From Victivallales bacterium (GTDB lineage: Bacteria > Verrucomicrobiota > Lentisphaeria > Oligosphaerales > Oligosphaeraceae), in contig JAFZWH010000065.1 of assembly GCA_017617415.1 (NCBI GenBank), positions 1 through 64,000 of the forward strand: a stretch of DNA of 64,000 nt, written 5' to 3'. Position 1 is the stretch's first letter. Each line of letters begins with the position of its first letter. This document shows positions 43,279-51,331 of this stretch, in pieces. The notes under the pieces are model-generated. The model made no database searches. It saw only the letters and a program-made list of their open reading frames with translations, and was not told the DNA's origin. Both the position numbers and the translations under genes were made by a program.

Positions 43279-43306
43279 TTAACCCCTAACCTTTAACCGT
43301 TAACAT
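43279..43306 (+). repeat. Four heptamers before the PfkB kinase gene
   Basis: TTAACCC, CTAACCT, TTAACCG and TTAACAT run head to tail from 43279 to 43306, one base before the ATG at 43308. There is no purine-rich ribosome site between the array and the start. Confidence 0.6.
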
Positions 43307-43307
43307 C

Positions 43308-44309
43308 ATGGAGCGACGTGGCATCATCGGAGCCGGCAATTGGATTGTCGACCAAATCAAGCAAATGGACCGCTGGCCCGGAGAGGGTAACCTCGCCGAT
43401 ATCATCCACGAGGAGCCGGCGGCGGGCGGCGGCGGTCCCAACAATGTCTTGCATGACCTAGCCAAGATGGCTCCGGAAATCCCGCTCTACGCCGTCGGAC
43501 GCATCGGGGACGACCCGGCGGGGGAGTTCTTGCTCGGCGAAGCGCGGAAGGACCACATCGACTGCACGAAACTCACCGTTAGCCAGACCGCTCCCACCAG
43601 CTACACACTGGTGATGGCCGCCGACGGCAAGCGCACCTTCTTCCACTGCCGAGGCGCCAACAATGAACTCGCGCCCAGTGACTTTGAGGACATTCTCTTC
43701 CCCGCCAAAATCTTCTACTTGGGTTATCTGCTACTGCTCGGCGGGCTGGACGCCACCGACGCCGAATTCGGCACCCGCGGCGGTCGCGTGCTACGCCAGA
43801 TGCGCGATCGCGGCTACACCACGGTGCTGGACTTGGTCTCGCAGGCCCCCGAGGTCTTCCACCAGGCGGTCGTCGCCGCCATGCCCGGAACCGATGTGCT
43901 GGTAATCAATGAAATAGAAGCCGGAAACGCCTTCGGAGTCAATCTGCGCAAGACCGACGACTCCATTGACGCAGCACTCCTCTCCCAAGTAGGCGCGAAA
44001 TTCTTCGAGTTGGGACTCCATCAGGAACTGGTCATCCATTTCCCTGAAGGCGCCTACGCACGACTCGCGGACGGCACGGAGTGCCGCATCAACTCCTATC
44101 GCCCCCCGAAGGTCGTCGGCTCCGTCGGCGCAGGCGACGCCTTCTGCGCGGGAATCCTCTACGCGCTCCATGAGGGCGTTCCCCTGGAGGACTCGCTCCA
44201 TCTTGCCGCCGCCAATGCGATCTTCAATCTGATGGACGCCTCCGCCACTGGCGGCGCGGTCCCCATCGAGCGGGTCCGTGAATTCATGGCAACCCACGAC
44301 CCTGCTTGA
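43308..44309 (+). CDS. PfkB-family carbohydrate kinase
   Basis: This 333-residue ribokinase-like kinase phosphorylates a sugar or related compound with ATP. GGGGPNNVLHDLAKM near residue 43 is the N-terminal PfkB signature region. AVGRIGDDPAGEFLL follows, and VGSVGAGDAFCAGILYAL near 265 holds the catalytic Asp and anion hole. The substrate cannot be deduced. The neighbour downstream is a polyol dehydrogenase-like gene, so a ketose such as fructose is an inferred candidate. Confidence 0.9.
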   Translation: MERRGIIGAGNWIVDQIKQMDRWPGEGNLADIIHEEPAAGGGGPNNVLHDLAKMAPEIPLYAVGRIGDDPAGEFLLGEARKDHIDCTKLTVSQTAPTSYTLVMAADGKRTFFHCRGANNELAPSDFEDILFPAKIFYLGYLLLLGGLDATDAEFGTRGGRVLRQMRDRGYTTVLDLVSQAPEVFHQAVVAAMPGTDVLVINEIEAGNAFGVNLRKTDDSIDAALLSQVGAKFFELGLHQELVIHFPEGAYARLADGTECRINSYRPPKVVGSVGAGDAFCAGILYALHEGVPLEDSLHLAAANAIFNLMDASATGGAVPIERVREFMATHDPA

Positions 44310-44323
44310 CCATTCTGTCCCGG

Positions 44324-44351
44324 ACTCTAACCTCTAACCTCTAACCTTTTC
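44324..44351 (+). repeat. Heptamer array before the polyol dehydrogenase-like gene
   Basis: ACTCTAA, CCTCTAA, CCTCTAA and CCTTTTC lie head to tail and abut the ATG at 44352. The CCTCTAA unit is the same as in the array before rnpB, 44 kb away. Confidence 0.7.
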
Positions 44352-45188
44352 ATGTCAAAGACATTCATTGGCATTGGCGCCGGCCCCATCCAGACCGGCA
44401 TCTATGTGGCTGGCGCGGCAGACGGCGGCTTTGACCGCATTGTTCTGGCGGAAGTAGAACCCACACTGGTCGCCTCGTTGAAGAAACACCGCTCCATCAC
44501 GGTGAACACCGCCGAAGCGGACCGCATCACCACACGCACCTACGAGAACATCGAGGTCTATAACCCCAACGACCCCGCCGACCTCCCGCAGCTCATTGAC
44601 ATCGCGAAGGACGCATTGGTCTTCAACACCGCCCTCCCCGCCACCAAGTTCTACAAATTCTGCGCACCGTGGATGAAAGAGGCCTTCGCGAAGAATCCTG
44701 ATGGGCGGCGCTACATCTACACCTCCGAGAATTCCACGACAGCCGCCGCTGACCTCAAGACAGCCATGAGCGTGGAATATCCCGAAACCTACTACCTGGA
44801 CACGGTGATCGGCAAGATGAGCAAGGTCTTCGCCGCCGGTGAAAACGACCTGCCCACGCTTACGCCAGACTTCGCGAAGGGACACCTCGTGGAGGCGTTC
44901 AACACCATCTATACCTCCAGCGCGCCTGGCATCGAGGAGGTCGGCGTGAAAAATCTCTACGCCAAGCCCGACCTGGTGCCCTTCGAAGAGGCGAAGCTCT
45001 ATGGGCACAACGCCAACCACCTGCTGCTGGCGCTGATGGCCGCCGAACGTGGCTGCAACTACATGAGCGAGGCCGCCAACTTCCCCGACATCGTCGAATA
45101 CACCCTCCAGGCTCTCATCCAGGAGTCTGGTGCAGCACTCTGCAAAAAATACGCTGGAGTGGATGAGTACTTCGAGCCTGCCAACTGA
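44352..45188 (+). CDS. Mannitol-1-phosphate dehydrogenase-like polyol dehydrogenase, ended by an in-frame TGA
   Basis: This 278-residue reading frame begins MSKTFIGIGAGPIQTGIYV, a Rossmann nucleotide-binding loop, and later carries the polyol dehydrogenase C-domain motif KLYGHNANHLLLALMAAERG (about 216-235), which resembles the K-x4-N-x2-H signature. The frame stops at TGA (45186-45188), but the same frame continues at once with clear C-terminal family sequence to 45467. As it stands the product lacks the last 90 or so residues. It may act on a hexitol phosphate with NAD; it follows a sugar kinase, which fits polyol metabolism. Confidence 0.8.
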   Translation: MSKTFIGIGAGPIQTGIYVAGAADGGFDRIVLAEVEPTLVASLKKHRSITVNTAEADRITTRTYENIEVYNPNDPADLPQLIDIAKDALVFNTALPATKFYKFCAPWMKEAFAKNPDGRRYIYTSENSTTAAADLKTAMSVEYPETYYLDTVIGKMSKVFAAGENDLPTLTPDFAKGHLVEAFNTIYTSSAPGIEEVGVKNLYAKPDLVPFEEAKLYGHNANHLLLALMAAERGCNYMSEAANFPDIVEYTLQALIQESGAALCKKYAGVDEYFEPAN

Positions 45189-45467
45189 GAGACATGGGCA
45201 CGCGAGCTAGTCCGCCGGATGATCTCGCCGCTGCTCTCAGACGCCATTGCCCGCGTGGCGCGCGACCTCACCCGCAAGCTCGGCTGGGAGGACCGTCTCA
45301 TCGGCGCCATCCGACTCTGTCATTCCCAAGGCGTGAACTGCCCGAAACTACTCCACGGAGCGAAAATCGCCTTGCGCTTCAACGCAATCGACGCAATGCT
45401 CGAAGGAGACTGGAAGGACCGCGACGGTGCCGACGCCCTCGCCGACGCCCTCCGACAACAAATCTAA
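45189..45467 (+). pseudogene. C-terminal part of the polyol dehydrogenase, in frame after the TGA
   Basis: Reading on in the same frame gives 92 residues: ETWARELVRRMISPLLSDAI, then a stretch containing RVARD and RKLGWEDRLIGAIRLC, to a TAA at 45465-45467. RKL followed by DRLI is the characteristic C-terminal motif of mannitol-1-phosphate dehydrogenases, so this belongs to the gene upstream. Whether the gene is dead, decoded through the TGA, or the stop is a sequencing error cannot be told from this sequence. An independent restart at ATG 45219 would give an 82-residue fragment. Confidence 0.8.
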
Positions 45468-45845
45468 TTTGGAGAAGTACTTGATTTGATCCTGGCTACG
45501 TGATTTTAAAACAGATACAGGGCCATCACCACAGATTACGGGGCATGGCAGGCTGATATATTCTCTGGGCGAGAGGGATTACCCATCTCGCCCTTTTTAT
45601 TTCCATTTCTCCGAGGCCCTCTAAAGTTATCCAACGACTGATTTTCTGAGGTCAGGAGGGTGTTCCGAGGTGCGCTGTTACATGAGTAAAGCCAGCGCCC
45701 CTCTTTGAGCAGAAAAGCCATTGGAAAAATACGGTTTTGAAAAAAGCATATTTTTACTAAACCATGACATATTTTGGCGGGGTCCCTGAATAAAATATAT
45801 GCGACGACCATTTTCCCCACACACAACACCCCTAATGCGACTCCT
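45468..45845. other. Boundary interval between housekeeping block and accessory island
   Basis: About 380 bp without a credible gene. It contains a strong terminator (45567-45600) and then AT-rich DNA leading to the first island gene at 45846, which presumably includes its promoter. A minus-strand frame here crosses the terminator and is not believable. Confidence 0.5.
45567..45600 (+). terminator. Rho-independent terminator
   Basis: GGGCGAGAGGG (45567-45577) pairs with CCCATCTCGCCC (45582-45593) around a short ATTA-containing loop, followed by TTTTTATTT. It is placed to end the PfkB-polyol dehydrogenase transcript before the island begins. Confidence 0.85.
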
Positions 45846-46460
45846 ATGAAAAAAGTACCTACCGATTTAAATGAAATCCTGCAAAACGACGATCCGGTTC
45901 GTCAACTCTTCGCACGCCTTGTCGCCAATCCCCATGAGGAAATCACACCCGACGAATGGAGCCAACTCGTCGATTGCAAGGACGGCGACGAATGGCGCAA
46001 GCTCATCGCCGCCCGCCCCGAATCCGCCGAGCATTGCCCCTGGGTCGATTTTGACGTCTGCGAGTGGTGGCCCATCTTCAAATACCTTCCGCAGTATTTC
46101 GAGAAATGCCCTTGCGCCAGCGAGGTTCCTGCACGTGCCTGGGCATATCTTCTCTGCCAGCGCCCCGAGCTAGCACAGAAATTCAACGGCTGGAACGAAC
46201 TAACCGTCAAAGAATGGTCCAGCCTGATTAGACTTCAGCCAGCCCTTGCCGAATACTGTCCCTGCCTCCCGCAGGCGAAGGCACTCACCCCGCAAGATTT
46301 CGACGACGACTTCTTAACCTTCCCCACCGGTGACGACACCATTGATTTCCTTGCCGACACCGACTACCTCAGCTACTACTGCTCCTATGGTGATGTCCTC
46401 ATGGAACAACTCCAAAAGGAACTGGAAAAGGAAGCCCTGGGCACTGACAACGCGGAATGA
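45846..46460 (+). CDS. Trp/Pro/Cys repeat protein opening the TerY-P-like cluster
   Basis: This 204-residue protein has no signal or membrane segment. It is built of irregular repeats of about 25-30 residues with the pattern W-x2-L-(8)-P-x-x-A-x2-C or F-x-W, for example EEITPDEWSQLVDC, EWRKLIAARPESAEHCPW, WAYLLCQRPELAQKFNGW and EWSSLIRLQPALAEYCPC. Similar W/P/C repeats occur in proteins of unknown role from gut bacteria. The acidic C-terminus ends KEALGTDNAE. The ATG of the kinase gene overlaps its stop (ATGA at 46457-46460), so it is translationally coupled to the kinase and is probably its partner or target. Confidence 0.78.
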   Translation: MKKVPTDLNEILQNDDPVRQLFARLVANPHEEITPDEWSQLVDCKDGDEWRKLIAARPESAEHCPWVDFDVCEWWPIFKYLPQYFEKCPCASEVPARAWAYLLCQRPELAQKFNGWNELTVKEWSSLIRLQPALAEYCPCLPQAKALTPQDFDDDFLTFPTGDDTIDFLADTDYLSYYCSYGDVLMEQLQKELEKEALGTDNAE

Positions 46461-47623
46461 TTGCAGAATTGCTCAAACAGATTTTCGGCCACTTCCCGTT
46501 GCCATCCAGCAGCACGACAACGGCACCACGGCAATGCACCAGAGGCACAGCCACCTCAAACCGCCCAGGCACACACCGGAGAACCCCATCTCAGCCTGCC
46601 ACCGGCGCGGACTGGCAGAAGCTCTCTCAACCGAAAACATCACGGAATGTCTTCACCGTCTATGACCCCAGACAAACCCCGTTGCAACTCACTCCCGCAG
46701 ACGAAATCGCGCGCGGCGGCGAGGGCATAATCTACCGCATTCCCCAGTCGAGTTCGTACCTTCTGAAAGTCTGCAAGCCGGAGACAATCGCTGACCGCCA
46801 AAAACTCGCGCTCTTCCACCAGCGACTCGCTGCCATGTCCGCCATCGAAGAATGTCGAGAGGCAAAAAATCTGGCATGGCCACTGATGCCGGTAAGAGAC
46901 AGCCAGGGACGAACCATAGGTTTCGCAATGCAGAAATGTGCAGGACGTACATTTCGGGCCCTCTTCGCCCCTGTGCAGGTCCAACGTTTTTTCCCTGGCT
47001 GGAACCGTATCCAGGTCACGCAGGTCGCCCTCAACTTTCTGGATGCCATTCGGATGCTTGCCCGACACCAAGTTCTTGTCAACGACTTCAACCCTAGTAA
47101 TTTCCTCGTGGACAAGACCGGCACGGTGCGGTTTATCGACTGCGACAGTTTCCAGATTCCCATGCCTGGCAGACTGCCGTTGATGACCCGCACCTTCACC
47201 CCTGAGTTCTGCGCCCCAGAACTACTTCTCCATCCCGAAAACTTCAACCGCCCCCGCACCCCCGAGCAGGTACGATTCAGTCTCGCTGTGGTCATCTATA
47301 TGATTCTGATGAGCGGGCTGCACCCCTTTGCACGATGCGGAGGCGGAGACCCCACTGAAAACCTTAAGAGCGGCAAATGTCCGCTTGTCAAGGAAAGTGG
47401 AGTCAGGATGCCCGTCAGCTGGTACAAGTCTGTCAGCTGGCTTACGCCTTCCCTCAAAGACTGCTTCATCCGGATGTTCGTGGACGGCTTCGCACATCCG
47501 GGAAAACGCCCCCTCCTGAGTGAACTCCGTACAGAACTCGTGCACTTCCTCCAGGTAATGAAAACGAGCCGAACCGAAAACCAACGGGCAATTCTGCCCA
47601 CTACTGCAAGAAAAGGGAAATAA
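46457..47623 (+). CDS. Protein kinase-fold protein of the TerY-P triad
   Basis: This 388-residue protein has a non-conserved, Thr/Pro-rich start (1-75) followed by a protein-kinase fold. ARGGEGIIYRIPQSSSYLLKVC (about 85-106) is the Gly loop and the ATP-binding lysine. VNDFNPSNFLVDKTGTVRFIDCDSFQI (about 207-233) corresponds to the catalytic loop and metal site, with ND-FNPSN replacing HRD and DCD replacing DFG. Those variants are typical of the kinase partnered with TerY-type vWA proteins and PP2C phosphatases. The C-lobe ends near 360. The order kinase, vWA, phosphatase follows with tiny gaps. Confidence 0.85.
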   Translation: MIAELLKQIFGHFPLPSSSTTTAPRQCTRGTATSNRPGTHRRTPSQPATGADWQKLSQPKTSRNVFTVYDPRQTPLQLTPADEIARGGEGIIYRIPQSSSYLLKVCKPETIADRQKLALFHQRLAAMSAIEECREAKNLAWPLMPVRDSQGRTIGFAMQKCAGRTFRALFAPVQVQRFFPGWNRIQVTQVALNFLDAIRMLARHQVLVNDFNPSNFLVDKTGTVRFIDCDSFQIPMPGRLPLMTRTFTPEFCAPELLLHPENFNRPRTPEQVRFSLAVVIYMILMSGLHPFARCGGGDPTENLKSGKCPLVKESGVRMPVSWYKSVSWLTPSLKDCFIRMFVDGFAHPGKRPLLSELRTELVHFLQVMKTSRTENQRAILPTTARKGK

Positions 47624-47625
47624 CC

Positions 47626-48318
47626 ATGAACAACTACGCAGAAGAAAACACCCTAGATGTCACCAACCCCGCTCCCCGTTGCCCAGTCGTCCTGCTTCTT
47701 GACACCTCAGGGTCAATGAGTGGCAAACCCATCCAGGAACTCCGCGAGGGACTCCACCAGTTCCTTACGGAAACCAGCGACGACGAGACTGCCTCGATGA
47801 GCGTTGAACTCGAAATCATCACCTTCGGCGGAAGCGTGGACATTGCCACTCCATTCGCACCGGTCAGCAATGTCAGCGACGCCCCACCCACTCTGAACGC
47901 CACTGGTTCCACCCCGATGGGCGAGGCACTCAAATTTGCCGACCAGGAACTCAAGGCACGTCGGCGTCTCTACAAGAACAAAGGCATCTCTTCCTACAAG
48001 CCGTGGGTCATCCTCATGACTGACGGCGTACCCACCGACGACTGGGAAGGCCCTGCCCAATCAATGCGTGCCCTGGGCGAACAGCGCAAGCTCCAGTATA
48101 TCGGCATTGGCATCGGCGAAGAGGCAGACTTTGAAACTCTTCGCCAAGCTCTTCCGGAACACCCTGGTCCAGTGAAGCTCAAGGGACTCTGCTTCAAGGA
48201 ATTCTTCAGCTGGCTCACCGACTCCCTAAAGAGCGTTTCTGCCTCCTCTGTCGCCGAGCAGGACAATATCCGCCTCGGCAATGTGGACTCCTGGGCGGAC
48301 CTCTCCGGAACGAACTAA
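47626..48318 (+). CDS. TerY-like von Willebrand factor A protein
   Basis: This 230-residue cytoplasmic vWA protein has a complete MIDAS metal site: DTSGSMSGKPIQELREGL (about 27-44, DxSxS), the Thr in ATGSTPMGEALKFA (about 92-105) and the Asp in ILMTDGVPTDDW (about 128-140). It begins 2 bp after the kinase stop. TerY proteins work with a kinase and a PP2C phosphatase in the so-called TerY-P triad of tellurite-resistance-related stress systems. Phosphorylation of a vWA protein or of clients bound by it is the usual proposal, not shown here. Confidence 0.9.
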   Translation: MNNYAEENTLDVTNPAPRCPVVLLLDTSGSMSGKPIQELREGLHQFLTETSDDETASMSVELEIITFGGSVDIATPFAPVSNVSDAPPTLNATGSTPMGEALKFADQELKARRRLYKNKGISSYKPWVILMTDGVPTDDWEGPAQSMRALGEQRKLQYIGIGIGEEADFETLRQALPEHPGPVKLKGLCFKEFFSWLTDSLKSVSASSVAEQDNIRLGNVDSWADLSGTN

Positions 48319-48406
48319 ATCCCTGACATTTCAGAGAATCCGGATCTTCCAGGTTGCCCGGAACTTCCGGATTCTCCGATTTCCAGATTTACATTTTGCA
48401 TTTGAT

Positions 48407-49195
48407 ATGTTCGCCCACGCAGTCTCCATCCCCGGCAATGGACACATCCGCCGGGAACTCCCCTGTCAGGATGCCAGCGGAGTGTGGCTTTCACCCCGGC
48501 CATGCCTCATCGTTTGTGACGGGCGTGGCAGCGCAAGTCTCTCGCATTTGGGTGCACGCGCCGCTGTCCGCGCATTTCGTTCCCAGTGCGCGGTCATGGA
48601 GGCGCGTCTTGCCTGCATCCTCGACCGACCACACTGTGGTTCAAAGGATTGGCATCGTTTCTGTCAAATGATGATTCGCACCGTCTGTCAACAGAAGACC
48701 GAACTCGCTGAGGAACATCAATGTTCCGAACGCGAATTCGATTTCACCATCGCCTTCGCCATCCTCGGGGAACACCATATTGGTGTCTTCCAGGTCGGCG
48801 ATGGCGCCATCACTGTCCAACGTGACGGCCAATGTTCCGTCGTCTTTCCACCTGACAAAGGCGAATTCGACAACCAGACCTCGTTCCTCAAGACAGGAGA
48901 CGACAAAACTGGATTATTTCACGCAGACATCATAGAGACCAATGGCGTCACCGGAGTGGCCATTACCAGCGATGGTCCTGAACATCTGATGTTCGACCTC
49001 CAGACCATGACTCCAGGCCCCATCTTCGACCAACTCTTCGCGGATCTCTCGGGCGGCCAACTTACCCGGCAGGATATCCTCGACTACCTCACTGGCACCC
49101 GATGGACACGTGATCCGCGCGGCGCAGACGACCGGTCGCTTGCCATTCTTGCATTCCCCAGCCATGAGGAGGAGCCTCCCGATGGGCTGGTATGA
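48407..49195 (+). CDS. PP2C-type protein phosphatase of the TerY-P triad
   Basis: This 262-residue PP2C-like Ser/Thr phosphatase starts at MFAHAVSIPGNGHIRRELPC after an 88-bp gap that carries only shadow coding. Metal-binding motifs are CQDASGVWL (about 21-29), LIVCDGRGSASLSHLGARAA (about 36-55), VGDGAITV (about 136-143), ITSDGPEHLMFD (about 187-198) and the final GADDRSLAILAF (about 242). All key acidic residues appear present. Together with the kinase and vWA gene it forms the canonical triad; its role would be to reverse the kinase's action. Confidence 0.88.
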   Translation: MFAHAVSIPGNGHIRRELPCQDASGVWLSPRPCLIVCDGRGSASLSHLGARAAVRAFRSQCAVMEARLACILDRPHCGSKDWHRFCQMMIRTVCQQKTELAEEHQCSEREFDFTIAFAILGEHHIGVFQVGDGAITVQRDGQCSVVFPPDKGEFDNQTSFLKTGDDKTGLFHADIIETNGVTGVAITSDGPEHLMFDLQTMTPGPIFDQLFADLSGGQLTRQDILDYLTGTRWTRDPRGADDRSLAILAFPSHEEEPPDGLV

Positions 49196-49706
49196 CTACT
49201 TCCTCGAAAACGCCCTCGGCCTTCCCTGCGACCACCGACATGACTGCCCGCTGGAGAACGCACTGTCCGGAGACCGTTTCCGAGCCCTGCCTCCAGGCAC
49301 GCCGGTCTTCTGCCATTTCACCCTCAGCATCGCCGAACATACGGGCATCTGCGTGGGCAACCACATCGTCCATCTCAACGGCAATGGTAAGGTCCTATGC
49401 TCCAGTCCAGCGGAATTTCTCGCGAGGCTGGATGGTGCCAATCTGGCTACCAATATCTATTATGCGAGCACAGCGGAAAATACCCCGCTCGCTCTGCCGG
49501 CTATTGCCACCCGCGCCCGCCTGCAGGTCGGTCGTAACCTCGGCTATCACTTGCTAAGCGGCAACTGCCACGACTTCAGTATCGCATGTATCACCGGCAC
49601 CTCCACCCACCAGAACTGGCGGCTCCACGATGTGGAACGCGCCATCACCCGCGCCTTCCATACCCCAGACTGGCAATGGCGCTGCTGGCAAGGCTGGTCA
49701 TCGTAA
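49182..49706 (+). CDS. LRAT-like / NlpC-P60-fold cysteine protein
   Basis: This 174-residue protein starts at MGWYDYF, preceded by GAGGAGGAG, and overlaps the phosphatase end by 14 bp. FCHFTLSIAEHTGICVGNHIVHLNGNGKV (about 48-76) supplies a candidate catalytic His, and LGYHLLSGNCHDFSIACITG (about 127-146) the Cys in NCHDF, comparable to the NCEHF of LRAT proteins. Such permuted NlpC/P60 domains act as acyltransferases, phospholipases or proteases. As the last gene of the TerY-P operon it is a good candidate effector, perhaps acting on lipids. No membrane helix is obvious. Confidence 0.75.
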   Translation: MGWYDYFLENALGLPCDHRHDCPLENALSGDRFRALPPGTPVFCHFTLSIAEHTGICVGNHIVHLNGNGKVLCSSPAEFLARLDGANLATNIYYASTAENTPLALPAIATRARLQVGRNLGYHLLSGNCHDFSIACITGTSTHQNWRLHDVERAITRAFHTPDWQWRCWQGWSS

Positions 49707-49709
49707 TTC

Positions 49710-49949
49710 TTATTGAATAAACCCTGACGGCATCTTCCGCTTACGCCATTTGGCGCCGCACTTCGGGCACTTCTCCGGCAACTGCAAAACCGTAATTGGG
49801 TCATCGGGAGCCGGAGGCTCAATCTGGATGACTTCCCCCGATGTCACTTCGTAGTCCTGCGAGAAGCCGCATTTCGGGCATTCGCAGAGATAAAACTCCA
49901 CCGGGGGTTTCCTGCGCCCCCAAATATTGCCGGGTAATCCAATTGCCAT
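49710..49949 (-). CDS. Small two-ribbon zinc protein
   Basis: This 79-residue protein has two Cys pairs, CECPKCGFSQ (about 21-28) and KCPKCGAKWRKRK (about 60-70), separated by an acidic, Pro-rich loop. They form one rubredoxin-like or zinc-ribbon site. I recognise no function. It follows the WYL regulator on the same strand (gap 26 bp) and converges on the LRAT-like gene with a 3-bp gap. Confidence 0.7.
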   Translation of the reverse strand: MAIGLPGNIWGRRKPPVEFYLCECPKCGFSQDYEVTSGEVIQIEPPAPDDPITVLQLPEKCPKCGAKWRKRKMPSGFIQ

Positions 49950-49975
49950 TGTATTCTCCTGGTTCAGCCACCCGC

Positions 49976-50965
49976 CTATGAGTTACAGCGGGTGATTTCG
50001 CGCCCTGCCTCGGCGACTTTCTCGCGCAGTTCTTGCGGTTCCAGTACCTGGATACGACCTCCCTCGCCGAGTACCCATCGCATTACCTCGTGCTCCACTG
50101 TGGGATTCAGGGTCACGACCAGCGAACCGTCCGCCTGAGGTTCAAGTTTTGACTGGAATTTTATCTGCTGTTCATGGATGTAGAAGGCAATCGAGGCATC
50201 GCAGTGCAGTTTGATGCCCGAAACCTTTGGATAATTGAAGATGCCGTTCCGACGAGTCTCTTCCAGTAGCTTGCGGTCACTCTGGAACATCCGCAAAAGG
50301 GGAGCCACGCCCGTGATGCGTTGGCACGCAAATACACGTACCTCGCGCGTGCCCATCAAATAGCCCTTGGTGTACCAGTTTCCATTGTGGAAAACCAGGA
50401 GATGCGGCTCAAAGTCGTGTTCCGAGTTCTTCCCCTGCGGATCCTGGTACTTCAATTTCACACATTGACGCAACCGCCATGTGTCAAAAAGCGCCTGGAA
50501 GATCTCCGGCTTGATATGGGATTTCACGCCTGAGGCGGCGAGAATCGTCTCCATCATCGTGCGGTCAAAGAACTTTGATGAATTTACAGTCATCGTCTGT
50601 GTCAAGGCACGATCCATTTCGCCCTTCAGGGGTTCCGGCGCGAGTTCCTCGGCCAGCTGCACCCCCAGCATCGTCATGCTCACAAACTCGTCGTCAAAGA
50701 TTGGCGTGGCAAAGGACCACGAGTGGTTCGTCAGCACGTATGTCCGCTCGGACTCGTCATATTCGATAGGGGCATTGAGCGCTTGCTGAAGATGCTGGAT
50801 GTCGCGCGCCACTGTGCGCGCACTGCACCCCAACGGTGCTCCCGGCTCATGCTCGTGAGCGCGGAAATACTCGGCGAGGCTCTGGGTGTTGACTTGCTTG
50901 TTGCATTTAAGCTCCGAGACAATCTTGGCCAGCCGGAGATTCTGTTGAGATTTGGTGTATGGCAT
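49976..50965 (-). CDS. WYL-domain transcriptional regulator
   Basis: This 329-residue protein has an N-terminal winged helix-turn-helix (residues 10-75, ending SARTVARDIQHLQQALN) and a WYL-type ligand-sensing domain (about 150-320; LKYQDPQGKNSEHDFEPHLLVFHNGNWYTKGYL is characteristic, as is the VRVFACQRITGV strand). WYL regulators often repress defence systems and may sense nucleic acids or nucleotides. It is divergent from the GTPase operon at 51332, across an intergenic region in which it may bind. Confidence 0.88.
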   Translation of the reverse strand: MPYTKSQQNLRLAKIVSELKCNKQVNTQSLAEYFRAHEHEPGAPLGCSARTVARDIQHLQQALNAPIEYDESERTYVLTNHSWSFATPIFDDEFVSMTMLGVQLAEELAPEPLKGEMDRALTQTMTVNSSKFFDRTMMETILAASGVKSHIKPEIFQALFDTWRLRQCVKLKYQDPQGKNSEHDFEPHLLVFHNGNWYTKGYLMGTREVRVFACQRITGVAPLLRMFQSDRKLLEETRRNGIFNYPKVSGIKLHCDASIAFYIHEQQIKFQSKLEPQADGSLVVTLNPTVEHEVMRWVLGEGGRIQVLEPQELREKVAEAGREITRCNS

Positions 50966-51331
50966 TGCGGTTCTGTGCTTTTATGGAGACAAATGTAGTG
51001 TCTGCTAAACTCGCTGTATGATTCTACAGGCATTCTGGTGCGATTTTGCGCCTTTTCTCCCACGCATGGTACTACGCAAGGAAGCTATTGCACAAAACGA
51101 ATCCCGAACGACGCAAACGCATAAGATTTTTCGCAAACACTGCAGCTACATTGGCTGTAAATATATACGAGAAAGAACGACTGGTTTGTCATTGCCACAC
51201 GAAAAAAACAAAAGTACATGCACACAACCAGACTGAACCGTATCTATTTTATTGATTTCCAAGATACCCTGACACGATTTGGCAGACACCGAGGCATATA
51301 ATAATGGAAAAAACCACTACTTCATACTACC
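50966..51331. promoter_or_regulatory. Divergent intergenic region between the WYL regulator and the GTPase operon
   Basis: This 366-bp region should hold divergent promoters. One small inverted repeat, CTGTA-TGATTC-TACAG (51014-51029), lies 49 bp upstream of the regulator start and is a possible operator, but is short. Overlapping small frames here have no ribosome site or recognisable protein. AT content rises toward 51300 (AACGTATCTATTTTATTG). No RNA gene is seen. Confidence 0.4.

Noticed and set aside
45186-45230. Selenocysteine insertion signal after the in-frame TGA
   Set aside because: Only a weak CGAG/CTCG pairing is visible, and the residue position is in a helical C-domain where selenocysteine would have no known role.
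45536-45829. 97-residue minus-strand frame
   Set aside because: It crosses a strong intrinsic terminator hairpin and has no recognisable sequence.
51018-51255. Small frames in the WYL-GTPase intergenic region
   Set aside because: No ribosome site and no protein-like pattern; the region is more likely regulatory.
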